Positions 16,604-25,526 of a stretch of 64,000 nt of DNA are shown here, piece by piece (position 1 is the stretch's first letter; every line of letters starts with the position of its first letter). Made by a program: the position numbers and the translations under genes. The DNA is taken from the NCBI GenBank assembly GCA_944321015.1, contig CALUJS010000007.1:27434-91433 (forward strand), given 5' to 3'. The notes under the pieces are model-generated. The model was not told the DNA's origin, ran no database searches, and saw only the letters and a program-made list of their open reading frames with translations. Origin of the DNA: an uncultured Phocaeicola sp. Its GTDB lineage: Bacteria; Bacteroidota; Bacteroidia; Bacteroidales; Bacteroidaceae.

Positions 16604-19600
16604 ATGCAGAACAAAGGATTTGTAAAAGTATTTGCGGTATTGCTCACAATCGTCTGTGCGTTCTACCTCTCCTTCTCGTTCGTCACGCGTCACTACATGA
16701 AGCTGGCCGAGGCCGACCCGAAGGGCGAAGCACACTACCTCGATTCGATGCAGAACGAGCGCGTGTATCTGGGGAATTACACACTCAAGCAGTGTCGCGA
16801 GATGGAAATCGGATTGGGTCTGGATTTGAAGGGCGGCATGAACGTCATCCTGGAAGTCTCTGTGCCCGACGTAGTGAGAATGCTGGCCGACCACAAGACG
16901 GACGAAGTTTTCAACCAAGCCGTGGACAACGCCGCCAAGGCCCAGATGAGCAGCCAAAGCGACTTCATCACCCTTTTCGTGGAGGAGTATCACAAGCTGG
17001 CTCCGGGCAAGCGCCTGGCAGAAATCTTCGCCACCCAGCAACTTCGTGACAAGGTGACCGCGCAGAGCACCGATGCCGAGGTGGAAAGAGTGTTGCGCAG
17101 CGAAGTGAAGTCGGCCGTGTCCAACGCATACAACGTGCTCCGCACCCGTATCGACCGCTTCGGTGTGGTACAGCCCAACATACAGGAACTGGAAGGCAGC
17201 ATGGGCCGCATCATGGTAGAGCTCCCCGGAATCAAGGAGCCGGAACGCGTGCGTAAGTTGCTGCAAGGTTCGGCCAACCTGGAGTTCTGGGAGACTTTCA
17301 ATGCCGAAGAGGTAGCTCCCTATCTGATGGAAGCCGATGCCAAGGCCGCTTTGGCCTTGGCCGCTACCGATACCGTCACGGCGAAAGCCGAACCGGAAGC
17401 AGCCGAAGCCAAGGCAGCGACCGAGGATGCCGCCGCCAACCTGGCCGACAGCCTGGCCAACGTCCTGAAGGGCGGACAAGCCCAGACGGCCGATAACCAG
17501 GCCATGGAGGACATGAAGAAGCAACATCCGTTGTTGTCCGTCCTCCAGCCCGCGCAACGTGGCGGAGGCATTGCCGGATATGCGCTGGGTCGCGACACCG
17601 CTGCCGTGAACGCCATCCTGGCCCTGCCCGAAGTGAAGGCCGTGCTCCCCGGCGAACTGCGCCTGATGTGGGGCGTGAAGCCGGTAGACCCGAAGACTTC
17701 CACCTATGAGCTTTATGCCATCCGCGTGACCGAGCGCGACGGCCGTGCTCCCCTCGAAGGCAACGTGGTGACTTCGGCCAGCGACGGTTACGACCAGTTT
17801 GGCAAGCCCTGCGTTCACATGAACATGAATACCGAGGGCGCGCGTCGTTGGGCACAGCTCACCAAGCAGAACATCAACCGCGCCATCGCCATCGTGCTCG
17901 ACGGTTACGTGTATAGCGCGCCGAACGTAATGAATGAAATTACCGGCGGACAGTCGCAGATTACCGGCAACTTCTCGCTGGAGGACACCAAGGACTTGGC
18001 CAACGTGCTCAACTCCGGTAAGATGCCCGCCCCGGCACACATCGTGCAGGAAGACATCGTGGGCCCGTCGCTCGGACAGGAGTCCATCAATCAAGGCTTC
18101 GTGTCGTTCATTGTGGCCCTCGTGCTGCTGATGGCCTATCTGTGCCTCATGTACGGCTTCATCCCCGGCATGGTGGCTAACATGGCTTTGGTGTTCAACT
18201 TCTTCTTCACGCTGGGTATCCTGTCGTCCTTCCAGGCCGCGCTTACGATGAGCGGTATCGCCGGTATGGTGCTCTCGCTCGGTATGGCGGTCGATGCCAA
18301 CGTGCTTATCTACGAACGTGCCAAGGAGGAACTCCGCGGAGGCAAGACGGTGAAGGGAGCGTTGCAGGGTGGTTACAAGAATGCTTTCTCGGCAATCTTT
18401 GACTCCAACCTGACCTCCATCATCACGGGTGTCATCCTGTTCTTCTTCGGAACCGGACCCATCCGCGGTTTTGCCACGACGCTTATCATCGGTATTGCCT
18501 GCTCGTTCTTCACGGCAGTGTTCATGACCCGTCTGGTTTACGAACATTATATGAATAAGAACAAGTGGCTCGACCTGACGTTCACCACACGTCTTTCGAA
18601 GAACCTGATGGTCAATCCGAAATATAACTTCATGGGCCACGTGAAACGTTACTTCACCATCTTCGGCATTGTGATTGCCGTGTGCGTGGCATCGTTTGCC
18701 ACACGCGGACTGAGCCAGAGCATCGACTTCACCGGAGGCCGCAACTTCGTGGTGGTGTTCGACAAGGATGTTCAGCCCGAGACCGTGCGCGAGGCCCTGT
18801 CGGAGCGTTTCGGCGACAGCAACGTGCAAGTCATTGCCTTGGGTACCGACAACCGTAAGGTGCGCATCTCCACGAACTATCGCATCGAGGAGAACGACCC
18901 CAATGTGGACAGCGAGATAGAGGCAGTGCTCTATGACGCCCTCAACGATGCCGACTTGCTGACCAAGGGCACCACGCTGGCACAGTTTATCGACCGCGAC
19001 AACCATGCGGGCGGTTCCATCATCAGTTCGCAGAAGGTGGGTCCGAGCATAGCCGAGGATATGAAAGTGGCTGCCGTATGGGCCGTGGTACTGGCCTTGA
19101 TAGCCATCTTCCTCTACATCTTGTTGCGCTTCCGCAACGTGGCCTACAGTGTGGGTTCCGTATTGGCTCTGGCTGTCGACACGGTGCTTGTCATCGGCGC
19201 CTATTCGTTGTGCTACGGCTGGATGCCCTTCTCGCTGGAGGTCGACCAGACATTCATCGGCGCCGTGCTGACGGTTATCGGTTACTCCATCAACGATAAG
19301 GTGGTCATCTTCGACCGTGTGCGCGAGTACTTCGGTCTGTATCCGAAGCGCGATCACTTCCGTCTGTTCAACGACTCTCTGAATACCACGCTGGCCCGTA
19401 CGTTGAATACCGGCCAGAGTACGCTCATCGTGCTCATCTGCATCTTCATCCTGGGTGGCGACAGCATCCGCAGCTTCTCGTTCGCCATGATACTGGGTGT
19501 GGTATTCGGCACGTTCTCGTCGCTCTTCGTGGCAGCGCCTGTGGCTTACGTCGTGATGGGCAACAAGCTGAAAAACGCGAAACCTTCGGAAGACGAGGCT

Positions 19601-19621
19601 GCTCCCTCGACGCAGGAATAA
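16604..19621 (+). CDS. secDF: Fused protein-export membrane protein SecDF
   Basis: 1005 residues, SecD and SecF in one chain as is usual in Bacteroidota. The SecD half has the first membrane helix at about 7-27, the GLGLDLKGGMNVILEV motif, a large periplasmic domain with an Ala/Glu-rich insert near residues 248-290, and a helix bundle with GMAVDANVLIYERAKEE. The SecF half starts near residue 680 with a helix followed by SIDFTGGRNFVVVF and ends with a second bundle (TVIGYSINDKVVIFDRVRE). It uses proton-motive force to pull exported proteins through SecYEG. A strong hairpin terminator follows the stop. Confidence 0.97.
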   Translation: MQNKGFVKVFAVLLTIVCAFYLSFSFVTRHYMKLAEADPKGEAHYLDSMQNERVYLGNYTLKQCREMEIGLGLDLKGGMNVILEVSVPDVVRMLADHKTDEVFNQAVDNAAKAQMSSQSDFITLFVEEYHKLAPGKRLAEIFATQQLRDKVTAQSTDAEVERVLRSEVKSAVSNAYNVLRTRIDRFGVVQPNIQELEGSMGRIMVELPGIKEPERVRKLLQGSANLEFWETFNAEEVAPYLMEADAKAALALAATDTVTAKAEPEAAEAKAATEDAAANLADSLANVLKGGQAQTADNQAMEDMKKQHPLLSVLQPAQRGGGIAGYALGRDTAAVNAILALPEVKAVLPGELRLMWGVKPVDPKTSTYELYAIRVTERDGRAPLEGNVVTSASDGYDQFGKPCVHMNMNTEGARRWAQLTKQNINRAIAIVLDGYVYSAPNVMNEITGGQSQITGNFSLEDTKDLANVLNSGKMPAPAHIVQEDIVGPSLGQESINQGFVSFIVALVLLMAYLCLMYGFIPGMVANMALVFNFFFTLGILSSFQAALTMSGIAGMVLSLGMAVDANVLIYERAKEELRGGKTVKGALQGGYKNAFSAIFDSNLTSIITGVILFFFGTGPIRGFATTLIIGIACSFFTAVFMTRLVYEHYMNKNKWLDLTFTTRLSKNLMVNPKYNFMGHVKRYFTIFGIVIAVCVASFATRGLSQSIDFTGGRNFVVVFDKDVQPETVREALSERFGDSNVQVIALGTDNRKVRISTNYRIEENDPNVDSEIEAVLYDALNDADLLTKGTTLAQFIDRDNHAGGSIISSQKVGPSIAEDMKVAAVWAVVLALIAIFLYILLRFRNVAYSVGSVLALAVDTVLVIGAYSLCYGWMPFSLEVDQTFIGAVLTVIGYSINDKVVIFDRVREYFGLYPKRDHFRLFNDSLNTTLARTLNTGQSTLIVLICIFILGGDSIRSFSFAMILGVVFGTFSSLFVAAPVAYVVMGNKLKNAKPSEDEAAPSTQE

Positions 19622-19648
19622 GGCTTGTCTTTAGCAAGATATGACATG

Positions 19649-19686
19649 ACTGCCGCACGGTCGGAAACGACTGTTGCGGCAGTTTT
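19649..19686 (+). terminator. Rho-independent terminator of secDF
   Basis: The stem ACTGCCGCA (19649-19657) pairs with TGCGGCAGT (19675-19683), extended inside by GGTCG/CGACT around a GAAA tetraloop, and is followed by TTT. It lies 27 nt after the secDF stop. Confidence 0.85.
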
Positions 19687-19746
19687 GCGTTCGGGGGTGG
19701 CGGTTGTGTCCGGCTGCGGGGCGTGCTCCGCGTATATGGAGCGGGG

Positions 19747-19788
19747 CGAAAAGAAAACGGGATGCCTCCCTTTGTGGAAAGCATCCCG
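19747..19788 (-). terminator. Rho-independent terminator of tRNA-Arg
   Basis: Read on the minus strand, CGGGATGC (19781-19788) and GCATCCCG (19758-19765) form an 8-bp stem, followed by the T-rich tail TTTTCTTTT. It lies 7 nt downstream of the tRNA 3' end. Confidence 0.85.
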
Positions 19789-19795
19789 TGCGGCG

Positions 19796-19867
19796 TACCC
19801 TCGTCGAGAATCGAACTCGAATCAAAAGTTTAGGAAACTTCTATTCTATCCATTGAACTACAAGGGC
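19796..19867 (-). tRNA. tRNA-Arg (anticodon CCU)
   Basis: 72 nt on the minus strand, from 5' GCCCTTG (19861-19867) to 3' CGAGGGT plus discriminator A (19796). The acceptor stem pairs GCCCTTG with CGAGGGT (two G-U pairs). The D-arm has GTTCAATGGATAGAAT, the anticodon loop is TTCCTAA (anticodon CCT, reads AGG) and the T-arm is TCGAG-TTCGATT-CTCGA. CCA is not encoded. It has its own promoter and terminator. Confidence 0.94.
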
Positions 19868-19883
19868 CTACATTAAACCGACG

Positions 19884-19914
19884 CAAAGATACGGCTTTTT
19901 GTTTAATCTCCCAA
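19884..19914 (-). promoter_or_regulatory. tRNA-Arg promoter
   Basis: On the minus strand TTG (19912-19914) is followed after 20 nt by TATCTTTG (19884-19891), placing transcription start a few nt before the mature tRNA 5' end at 19867. Confidence 0.75.
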
Positions 19915-19953
19915 GACTTCTCTCCTTTCTTCCTTTTATTCGCTTTCTCCGTC

Positions 19954-20063
19954 CATATTCCCGCTCGTGAGCGCAGATATGGACGCTCGCGAGCCTGGAT
20001 ATGGGCGCGTTCGGGCGGGAATATGCCGGCTCATCCCCCGGTTATATTGCCTGCGGAACGGAC
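19954..20063. repeat. 22-bp palindrome array C (4-5 units)
   Basis: CATATT, GATATG, GATATG, AATATG and a decayed TTATAT start at 19954, 19976, 19998, 20020 and 20042, exactly 22 bp apart, alternating with cores such as CGCTCGTGAGCG and CGCTCGCGAGCC. It lies about 40 nt beyond the tRNA-Arg promoter and about 400 bp before korA. Confidence 0.85.
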
Positions 20064-20460
20064 GGAGATAGGCGATGGGAGGGCGGCATATCTGCCACCG
20101 GTTCCGGAGGTCGCATCCTGTTGTTTCTGTCGTGTTGCGGGGGTGTTCCGCCATGGCTTTCCGGTGGCTTCCCGACGGTGGTCCGGCAGCGTTTTTCATG
20201 CATGTCCGACGGGCCTGGGTGCTGTGTCATTCTGCTAGGTAAATGTCGGATTTTTCGCAGAAGTATTCGGAATGGTCTTACAGATATTCTTTATATGGGT
20301 ATTTTGTCTGTCAAAAGCACAAAAACGGGCCTTTGCGGGGGAATGGAGAAAAAAAGCGGGCGCGGAGCGTAAAAATAGCCCGAAATAGTTTGTTTTATTC
20401 ATGAACATTACAGACCTTTGCCCGTCAGACAGATAAACATACTTATAAGCATACACAAAT
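20064..20460. other. Intergenic region upstream of korA, no feature recognised
   Basis: About 400 bp between repeat array C and korA. I found no convincing open reading frame or RNA structure. The AT-rich 60 bp before korA presumably carries its promoter, but no clean -33/-7 pair stands out (ACCTTTGC near 20413 is the best candidate). Confidence 0.5.
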
Positions 20461-22308
20461 ATGGCAGAAAACATGGAAGTAAAAGAGCTCGACGAAGTGG
20501 TAGTGCGCTTCTCGGGCGATTCCGGCGATGGAATGCAGCTGGCAGGAAACATCTTTTCAAACGTGTCAGCAACGGTCGGCAACGACATTTGTACTTTCCC
20601 CGATTATCCCGCAGACATCCGCGCCCCGCAAGGCAGCTTGACCGGCGTGTCAGGATTTCAGGTACACGTGGGAGCCGACAAAGTGTTCACCCCGGGCGAC
20701 TTGTGCGACGTGCTGGTGGCCATGAACCCGGCTGCGCTCAAAACCCAATATAAGTTCGCCAAGAAGACGGCCTGCATCATCATTGATACTGACTGCTTCA
20801 AGCAGGCCGATCTCGACAAGGCCGAATTCAAGACCAACGACCCCATTGCGGAGATGGGCATCAAGCAAGACGTCATCGCAGCCCCCATCTCGCAGATGGT
20901 GAAGGACTGTCTGGCCGACAGCGGCATGGACAACAAGTCGATGCTCAAATGCCGCAACATGTTTGCCGTGGGCCTCGTGTGCTGGCTCTTCGGCCGCGAC
21001 CTTCATGCAGCCGAGACTTTCCTGCGCGAGAAGTTTGCCAAGAAACCCGCCGTGGCCGAGTCGAACATCAAGGTGCTCCATGCCGGATATGACTACGGGC
21101 ACAACACACACTCTTCCGTGAACCACACTTACCGCATCGAGTCGCATGCCAAGACTCCGGGACGCTATATGGACATTTCCGGCAACAAGGCCACGGCCTA
21201 CGGTTTCATTGCCGCTGCCGAGAAAGCCGGGCTGAAGCTCTTCCTGGGCTCTTACCCCATCACTCCCGCCACCGATGTGCTTCATGAACTGTCCAAGCAC
21301 AAGTCGCTGGGCGTGACCACCATGCAGTGCGAGGACGAGATATCGGGCTGCGCTTCGTCCATCGGTGCCGCCTTTGCAGGCGCATTGGCCGTGACCTCCA
21401 CTTCAGGCCCCGGCATCTGCCTCAAGTCCGAAGCCATGAACCTGGCCGTCATCACCGAGCTTCCCCTCGTGGTGCTCGACGTGCAACGCGGCGGCCCCTC
21501 CACCGGACTTCCCACCAAGTCCGAGCAGACCGACCTGCTGCAGGCCCTCTTCGGCCGCAACGGCGAGTCGCCCATGCCCGTCATAGCCGCCACTTCGCCC
21601 ACCAACTGCTTCGATGCCGCCTATGCCGCCTGCAAGATGGCGCTGGAGCACATGACCCCCGTGGTGCTTATGACCGATGCCTTCATAGCCAACGGTTCTG
21701 CCGCATGGCGTTTGCCCAATCTGGACGAGTATCCCGAAATCCGTCCGCCTTACGTCACTCCCGAAATGAAGGAAGGCTATGCCCCCTACCACCGCAATCC
21801 CGACACGGGTGTGCGCTATTGGGCACGCCCCGGACAGGAAGGCTTTACCCACATCCTGGGCGGACTGGAGAAGGACAGCGACACGGGCGCCATCTCTACC
21901 GACCCTGAGAACCACAACTTGATGTGCCGTCTGCGTGCCGAGAAGGTGGCCAAGATTCCCGTTCCCGACGTGAACGTGCTGGGACGCGCCGATGACGCCG
22001 ACCTGCTCATCGTGGGCTTCGGAGGTACTTACGGACACCTCTACACCGCCATGGACGAAATGAACAAGGCCGGACACAAAGTGGCCCTTGCCCACTTCTC
22101 CTACATCAACCCGCTGCCGAAGAACACCGCCGAAGTGCTCCGCCGCTACAAGAAAGTGGTCGTGGCCGAACAGAACATGGGCCAGTTTGCCGCTTATCTG
22201 CGCATGAAGGTCGATGGCTTCGTGCCTTACCAGTTCAACCAAGTCAAGGGACAGCCTTTCGTGGTGAGCGAACTGGTGGCAGCCTTCGAAGAGATTCTCA
22301 ACAAATAA
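20461..22308 (+). CDS. korA: 2-oxoacid:ferredoxin oxidoreductase alpha subunit (gamma-alpha fusion), probably 2-oxoglutarate type
   Basis: 615 residues. The N-terminal gamma domain (VVRFSGDSGDGMQLAGNIF, about 14-32) is fused to the alpha domain, which begins near 241 (GNKATAYGFIAAAEKAGLKLFLGSYPITPATDVL) and includes the TSTSGPGICLKSEAMNLA and VVLDVQRGGPSTGLPTKSEQ motifs. With KorB it oxidatively decarboxylates a 2-oxoacid to acyl-CoA, reducing ferredoxin; in anaerobic Bacteroides this serves the reductive or branched TCA reactions. The two-gene korAB layout fits 2-oxoglutarate oxidoreductase, but specificity is inferred. korB follows after 30 bp. Confidence 0.92.
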   Translation: MAENMEVKELDEVVVRFSGDSGDGMQLAGNIFSNVSATVGNDICTFPDYPADIRAPQGSLTGVSGFQVHVGADKVFTPGDLCDVLVAMNPAALKTQYKFAKKTACIIIDTDCFKQADLDKAEFKTNDPIAEMGIKQDVIAAPISQMVKDCLADSGMDNKSMLKCRNMFAVGLVCWLFGRDLHAAETFLREKFAKKPAVAESNIKVLHAGYDYGHNTHSSVNHTYRIESHAKTPGRYMDISGNKATAYGFIAAAEKAGLKLFLGSYPITPATDVLHELSKHKSLGVTTMQCEDEISGCASSIGAAFAGALAVTSTSGPGICLKSEAMNLAVITELPLVVLDVQRGGPSTGLPTKSEQTDLLQALFGRNGESPMPVIAATSPTNCFDAAYAACKMALEHMTPVVLMTDAFIANGSAAWRLPNLDEYPEIRPPYVTPEMKEGYAPYHRNPDTGVRYWARPGQEGFTHILGGLEKDSDTGAISTDPENHNLMCRLRAEKVAKIPVPDVNVLGRADDADLLIVGFGGTYGHLYTAMDEMNKAGHKVALAHFSYINPLPKNTAEVLRRYKKVVVAEQNMGQFAAYLRMKVDGFVPYQFNQVKGQPFVVSELVAAFEEILNK

Positions 22309-22338
22309 ACCGTATCACCAATTAAAGGAAAACATATC

Positions 22339-23343
22339 ATGACACAATATACCGCTAAAGACTTCAAGAAAGGACAACCGCGTTGGTGTCCGGGCTGTGG
22401 CGACCACTTCTTCCTGGCATCGCTGCACAAGGCCATGGCCGAAATAGGCATACCTCCCTATGAGACGGCCGTCATCTCCGGCATCGGCTGCTCCAGCCGT
22501 CTGCCTTACTACATGAACACTTATGCCATGCAGACCATCCATGGCCGTGCGGCTGCCATTGCCACAGGCTGCAAGGTGGCCAATCCGGACATCACCGTGT
22601 GGCAGATTTCAGGCGACGGCGACGGACTCGCCATCGGCGGCAACCACTACATACACGCCATACGCCGCAACATCGACCTGAACATGATTTTGCTCAACAA
22701 CCGCATCTACGGCCTCACCAAGGGACAATACTCGCCTACGTCGCCGCGCGGCTTCGTCAGCAAGTCGTCGCCCTATGGCACGGTGGAGGACCCCTTCCAT
22801 CCCGCCGAGCTTTGCTTCGGTGCGCGCGGACGCTTCTTTGCCCGCTGCGTGGCCACCGACGCTGAAGGCACGGTCGACGTGCTCAAGGCTGCTGCCGCCC
22901 ACAAGGGCGCATCGGTGGTGGAGGTGCTGCAAAACTGCGTCATCTTCAACAACGGCACGCACGACTATGTATATAATAAGGAAGGACGCGCCAAGCACGC
23001 CATCTACGTGGAGCACGGCAAACCGCTCATCTTCGGCGAAAACCGCGAATACGGACTCGTGCAGGAAGGCTTCGGCCTGAAGGTGGTGAAGATTGGCGAG
23101 AACGGCATCACCGAGAAAGACATCCTCGTGCACGACGCACACTGCGAGGACAACACCCTGCAACTGAAGCTCGCCCTCATGGAAGGGCCGGACTTCCCCG
23201 TTGCCCTCGGTGTCATCCGCGATGTGGAGGCTCCCACCTACGAGACCGCCGTGGCCGACCAGATAGAAGAAATCAAAGGCAAGAAGCCCTACCACAACTT
23301 CCAGGAGCTGCTCATGACCAACGATACGTGGGAAGTGAAGTGA
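22339..23343 (+). CDS. korB: 2-oxoacid:ferredoxin oxidoreductase beta subunit
   Basis: 334 residues. This is the thiamine-diphosphate subunit: RWCPGCGDHFFL near the N-terminus, ISGIGCSSRLPYYM, the TPP/Mg motif SGDGDGLAIGGNH and NNRIYGLTKGQYSPTS. It pairs with KorA, whose gene ends 30 bp upstream. No ferredoxin-type 4Fe-4S domain is fused. A strong terminator follows, so korAB is a two-gene operon. Confidence 0.94.
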   Translation: MTQYTAKDFKKGQPRWCPGCGDHFFLASLHKAMAEIGIPPYETAVISGIGCSSRLPYYMNTYAMQTIHGRAAAIATGCKVANPDITVWQISGDGDGLAIGGNHYIHAIRRNIDLNMILLNNRIYGLTKGQYSPTSPRGFVSKSSPYGTVEDPFHPAELCFGARGRFFARCVATDAEGTVDVLKAAAAHKGASVVEVLQNCVIFNNGTHDYVYNKEGRAKHAIYVEHGKPLIFGENREYGLVQEGFGLKVVKIGENGITEKDILVHDAHCEDNTLQLKLALMEGPDFPVALGVIRDVEAPTYETAVADQIEEIKGKKPYHNFQELLMTNDTWEVK

Positions 23344-23379
23344 CGCTCTTGAGGGAAAATACTCTTTTGGAGTAGACCT

Positions 23380-23440
23380 GTTGCGCAGGATGCAGGCAGT
23401 GGATATAATCCGGATGCTTGCAGCCTGCGCAACTTTTTTT
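23380..23440 (+). terminator. Rho-independent terminator of korAB
   Basis: GTTGCGCAGG (23380-23389) and CCTGCGCAAC (23424-23433) are exact reverse complements, with an inner partial stem, followed by seven T. It lies 37 nt after the korB stop. Confidence 0.88.
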
Positions 23441-23497
23441 GCTCCCTTCGGGGGAAATTTGGCCGTCCCCGTGGAGCATCCTGTCGGGAGAATGTTA

Positions 23498-23505
23498 TAT
23501 ATTTG
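23498..23505 (+). promoter_or_regulatory. -7 element upstream of ECF sigma gene
   Basis: TATATTTG matches the primary-sigma -7 consensus, 49 nt before the sigma ATG at 23555. No well-spaced TTTG is seen. Confidence 0.5.
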
Positions 23506-23554
23506 CCACGAATCAAGCGATTTGGCAAGGCCGAATCCCGGAACACAGCGTACA

Positions 23555-24049
23555 ATGACAGAGAAAGAAAAAGACTTTGAGCGTATCTTCAAGGAGAATT
23601 ATGCACGGCTTTATCACTACGCCCTGACGTTCGTCGACAATGGCGAGACGTGCAGGGACGTCGTGAGTGACGTCTTTGAGATGCTCTGGGCAGAGTACGA
23701 AACCCTGTTGCCCGACAGTCGGTTGGCCTATCTTTTCACCTGTGTGAGGAACCGCTGCATCGACATCCTGCGACACAGGCAGGTGAAAGGACGCTATGCA
23801 GCCTTCTATTCGCTTGACCTCAAAAACGGCATTTTGGCATCCGACCGCGACGAGGAAGAGCGGCTGGCGCGGGTGGAGAAAGTCATCGACCGCATGCCGC
23901 CGCAACGGCGCTTCGTGCTGGAGCAGTGTTTCTTCCACAAGAAGACCTACAAGGAGGTGGCCGCCGTGCTCGGCATCACCACCGACGGGGTGAAGAAACA
24001 CATCACGACGGCGTTGCGCAACCTGCGCGATGAATTTCCCGACAAATGA
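23555..24049 (+). CDS. ECF-type RNA polymerase sigma-70 factor
   Basis: 164 residues from the ATG at 23555 (MTEKEKDFERIF). The open frame begins at 23381, but that part overlaps the korAB terminator. Sigma region 2 (YARLYHYALTFVDNGETCRDVVSDVFEMLW ... LFTCVRNRCIDILRHR) and region 4 (MPPQRRFVLEQCFFHKKTYKEVAAVLGITTDGVKKHITTALRNLR) are both present and region 3 is absent, as in ECF sigmas. The gene is followed after 41 bp by a FecR anti-sigma gene, the classic Bacteroides surface-signalling pair. It probably directs transcription of a nutrient-uptake locus, with the SusC/SusD pair downstream as the first candidate. Confidence 0.92.
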   Translation: MTEKEKDFERIFKENYARLYHYALTFVDNGETCRDVVSDVFEMLWAEYETLLPDSRLAYLFTCVRNRCIDILRHRQVKGRYAAFYSLDLKNGILASDRDEEERLARVEKVIDRMPPQRRFVLEQCFFHKKTYKEVAAVLGITTDGVKKHITTALRNLRDEFPDK

Positions 24050-24090
24050 GTACCCGAAACGAACGGCAGAACGTATTTTACATATAGCAT

Positions 24091-25230
24091 ATGATGCGGA
24101 TGGATAAAGAAGACAAACCGATAAACGACTGGCTCGACTGGCTGCACGACCCCGACGGGCAGCCCGAAGGCGATGTGCCGCAGGATGACGAGGCGCGCCG
24201 CGAACTGCGCAGGCAGATGGAGGACTGCAACCTCGTCTTTGCCCGCCGGTCAAACCCCGTGCCCGATGTCGACCAGGCTTGGAACGCTTTCCGCGAGAAA
24301 CACGTGCCGCAGCGTCCGCGCCGCCGGTTGCGCGCATGGGCGATGTGGGGCGGATGGGTCGGCATGGCCGCCTGCGTTGCTTTGCTGGTATGGCTCCAAG
24401 TGTTGCGTCCCGAGAGTGCGCCGGAGCCGGTGATGATGTTCACGGCCATGCAGGAAAGTCGCGGAGTGACCCTCTCGGCTGGCGACGGAGCCGTGTGGGA
24501 ACTCGACGACCATCAGGCCGGACAGGCATTGCAACAGCAGGGCATCCGGGCCGACGCCCGTGTGGCCGACTATCGCCGGGTGGAGCAGGTCGAGACGCAG
24601 ACGCTCACCGTCCCCCGCGGAAAGGATTACCATCTGGTGCTCTCCGACGGCACCGAGGTGTGGATAAATGCCGAGAGCCGCCTGAGCTATCCTTCACGTT
24701 TCACGGGCAACGAGCGCACGGTGAAGCTGGAGGGCGAAGCCTACTTCAAGGTGGCACGCGACGCCGGGCGGCCTTTCACGGTGCAGACCGGCGCCCTCAG
24801 CACGCGCGTGCTGGGCACGGAGTTCAATCTCTGCGCCTATGCCGATGCGGCCGCCAGCGTCACCCTCGTGTCGGGACGTGTGGCCGTGAAGGCGGGCGGC
24901 TCGCCGGAAGAATACAGCCTTTCGCCCGGTCAGGAACTCACCGTGGAGCCCGATGGCAAGGCCACGTTGGAAAACGTGGACACCTATGCCCGCACGCAAT
25001 GGAAGGAAGGCTTCTTCTACTTCGACCACGCTTCGTTGAAGGAAATACTGTGCGGGCTGGGACGTTGGTACAACGTCGACATCGAACTGGATTGCGACCC
25101 CGCACTCCTTGATTATCATCTGCATTACGTGGCCGACCGTCGCGGCACCCTCTCCGAGGCGTTGGAGAAACTCAACGGTCTGAAGCGCGTCAGCCTGAAA
25201 CTCGAAGGAAACCGCATCGTGCTGGAGTGA
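24091..25230 (+). CDS. FecR-family anti-sigma factor
   Basis: 379 residues; ATGs at 24091, 24094 and 24100 are all possible starts. A cytosolic N-terminal segment (1-80) would hold the sigma factor, one membrane helix lies at about 83-105, then a periplasmic FecR domain (TLTVPRGKDYHLVLSDGTEVWINAESRLSYPSRF ... VKLEGEAYFKVARD) and a C-terminal DUF4974 region (HASLKEILCGLGRWYNVDI). It transmits a signal from an outer-membrane receptor to the ECF sigma factor encoded 41 bp upstream. Confidence 0.92.
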   Translation: MMRMDKEDKPINDWLDWLHDPDGQPEGDVPQDDEARRELRRQMEDCNLVFARRSNPVPDVDQAWNAFREKHVPQRPRRRLRAWAMWGGWVGMAACVALLVWLQVLRPESAPEPVMMFTAMQESRGVTLSAGDGAVWELDDHQAGQALQQQGIRADARVADYRRVEQVETQTLTVPRGKDYHLVLSDGTEVWINAESRLSYPSRFTGNERTVKLEGEAYFKVARDAGRPFTVQTGALSTRVLGTEFNLCAYADAAASVTLVSGRVAVKAGGSPEEYSLSPGQELTVEPDGKATLENVDTYARTQWKEGFFYFDHASLKEILCGLGRWYNVDIELDCDPALLDYHLHYVADRRGTLSEALEKLNGLKRVSLKLEGNRIVLE

Positions 25231-25249
25231 GCGCGTCTGTATTTGCGCC

Positions 25250-25345
25250 TTCGGGCGTCCATATGCCGGGACGTGAGCGGAGATATGGTCGCTTGCGAGC
25301 CGACATATGCACGCTCGCGAGCGGCAATATGGTGGCTGAAAGACC
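25250..25345. repeat. 22-bp palindrome array D (4 units)
   Basis: CATATG, GATATG, CATATG and AATATG start at 25260, 25282, 25304 and 25326, exactly 22 bp apart, with cores such as GACGTGAGCG and CGCTCGCGAGCG between them. The array begins about 20 bp after the FecR stop and lies between the anti-sigma gene and the SusC gene. The remaining gap to 25526 is AT-rich, with a -7-like TATCTTTA at 25465-25472 that may start the SusC/SusD transcript. Confidence 0.88.
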
Positions 25346-25526
25346 CGGAAAAGGAGGGCGGACGGCCACCTCTTTCGAGTCTGGCACGGAATGTGTTGTT
25401 CTTAAATTATGTTGTAACTTGTGCTAAAATCGTTATTTGTGTATTCTCTTATCGGTTTTCTGCTTATCTTTACGTCCATATTGTACGTAGTACACACTGT
25501 AAACTATATATAAACCTTAAAAAATC

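Noticed and set aside
16538..19357. 939-codon open frame on the minus strand opposite secDF
   Set aside because: Antisense shadow of a GC-biased gene. The product is His/Gly/Leu-rich low-quality sequence with no signal or domain, while the plus strand encodes an unmistakable SecDF.
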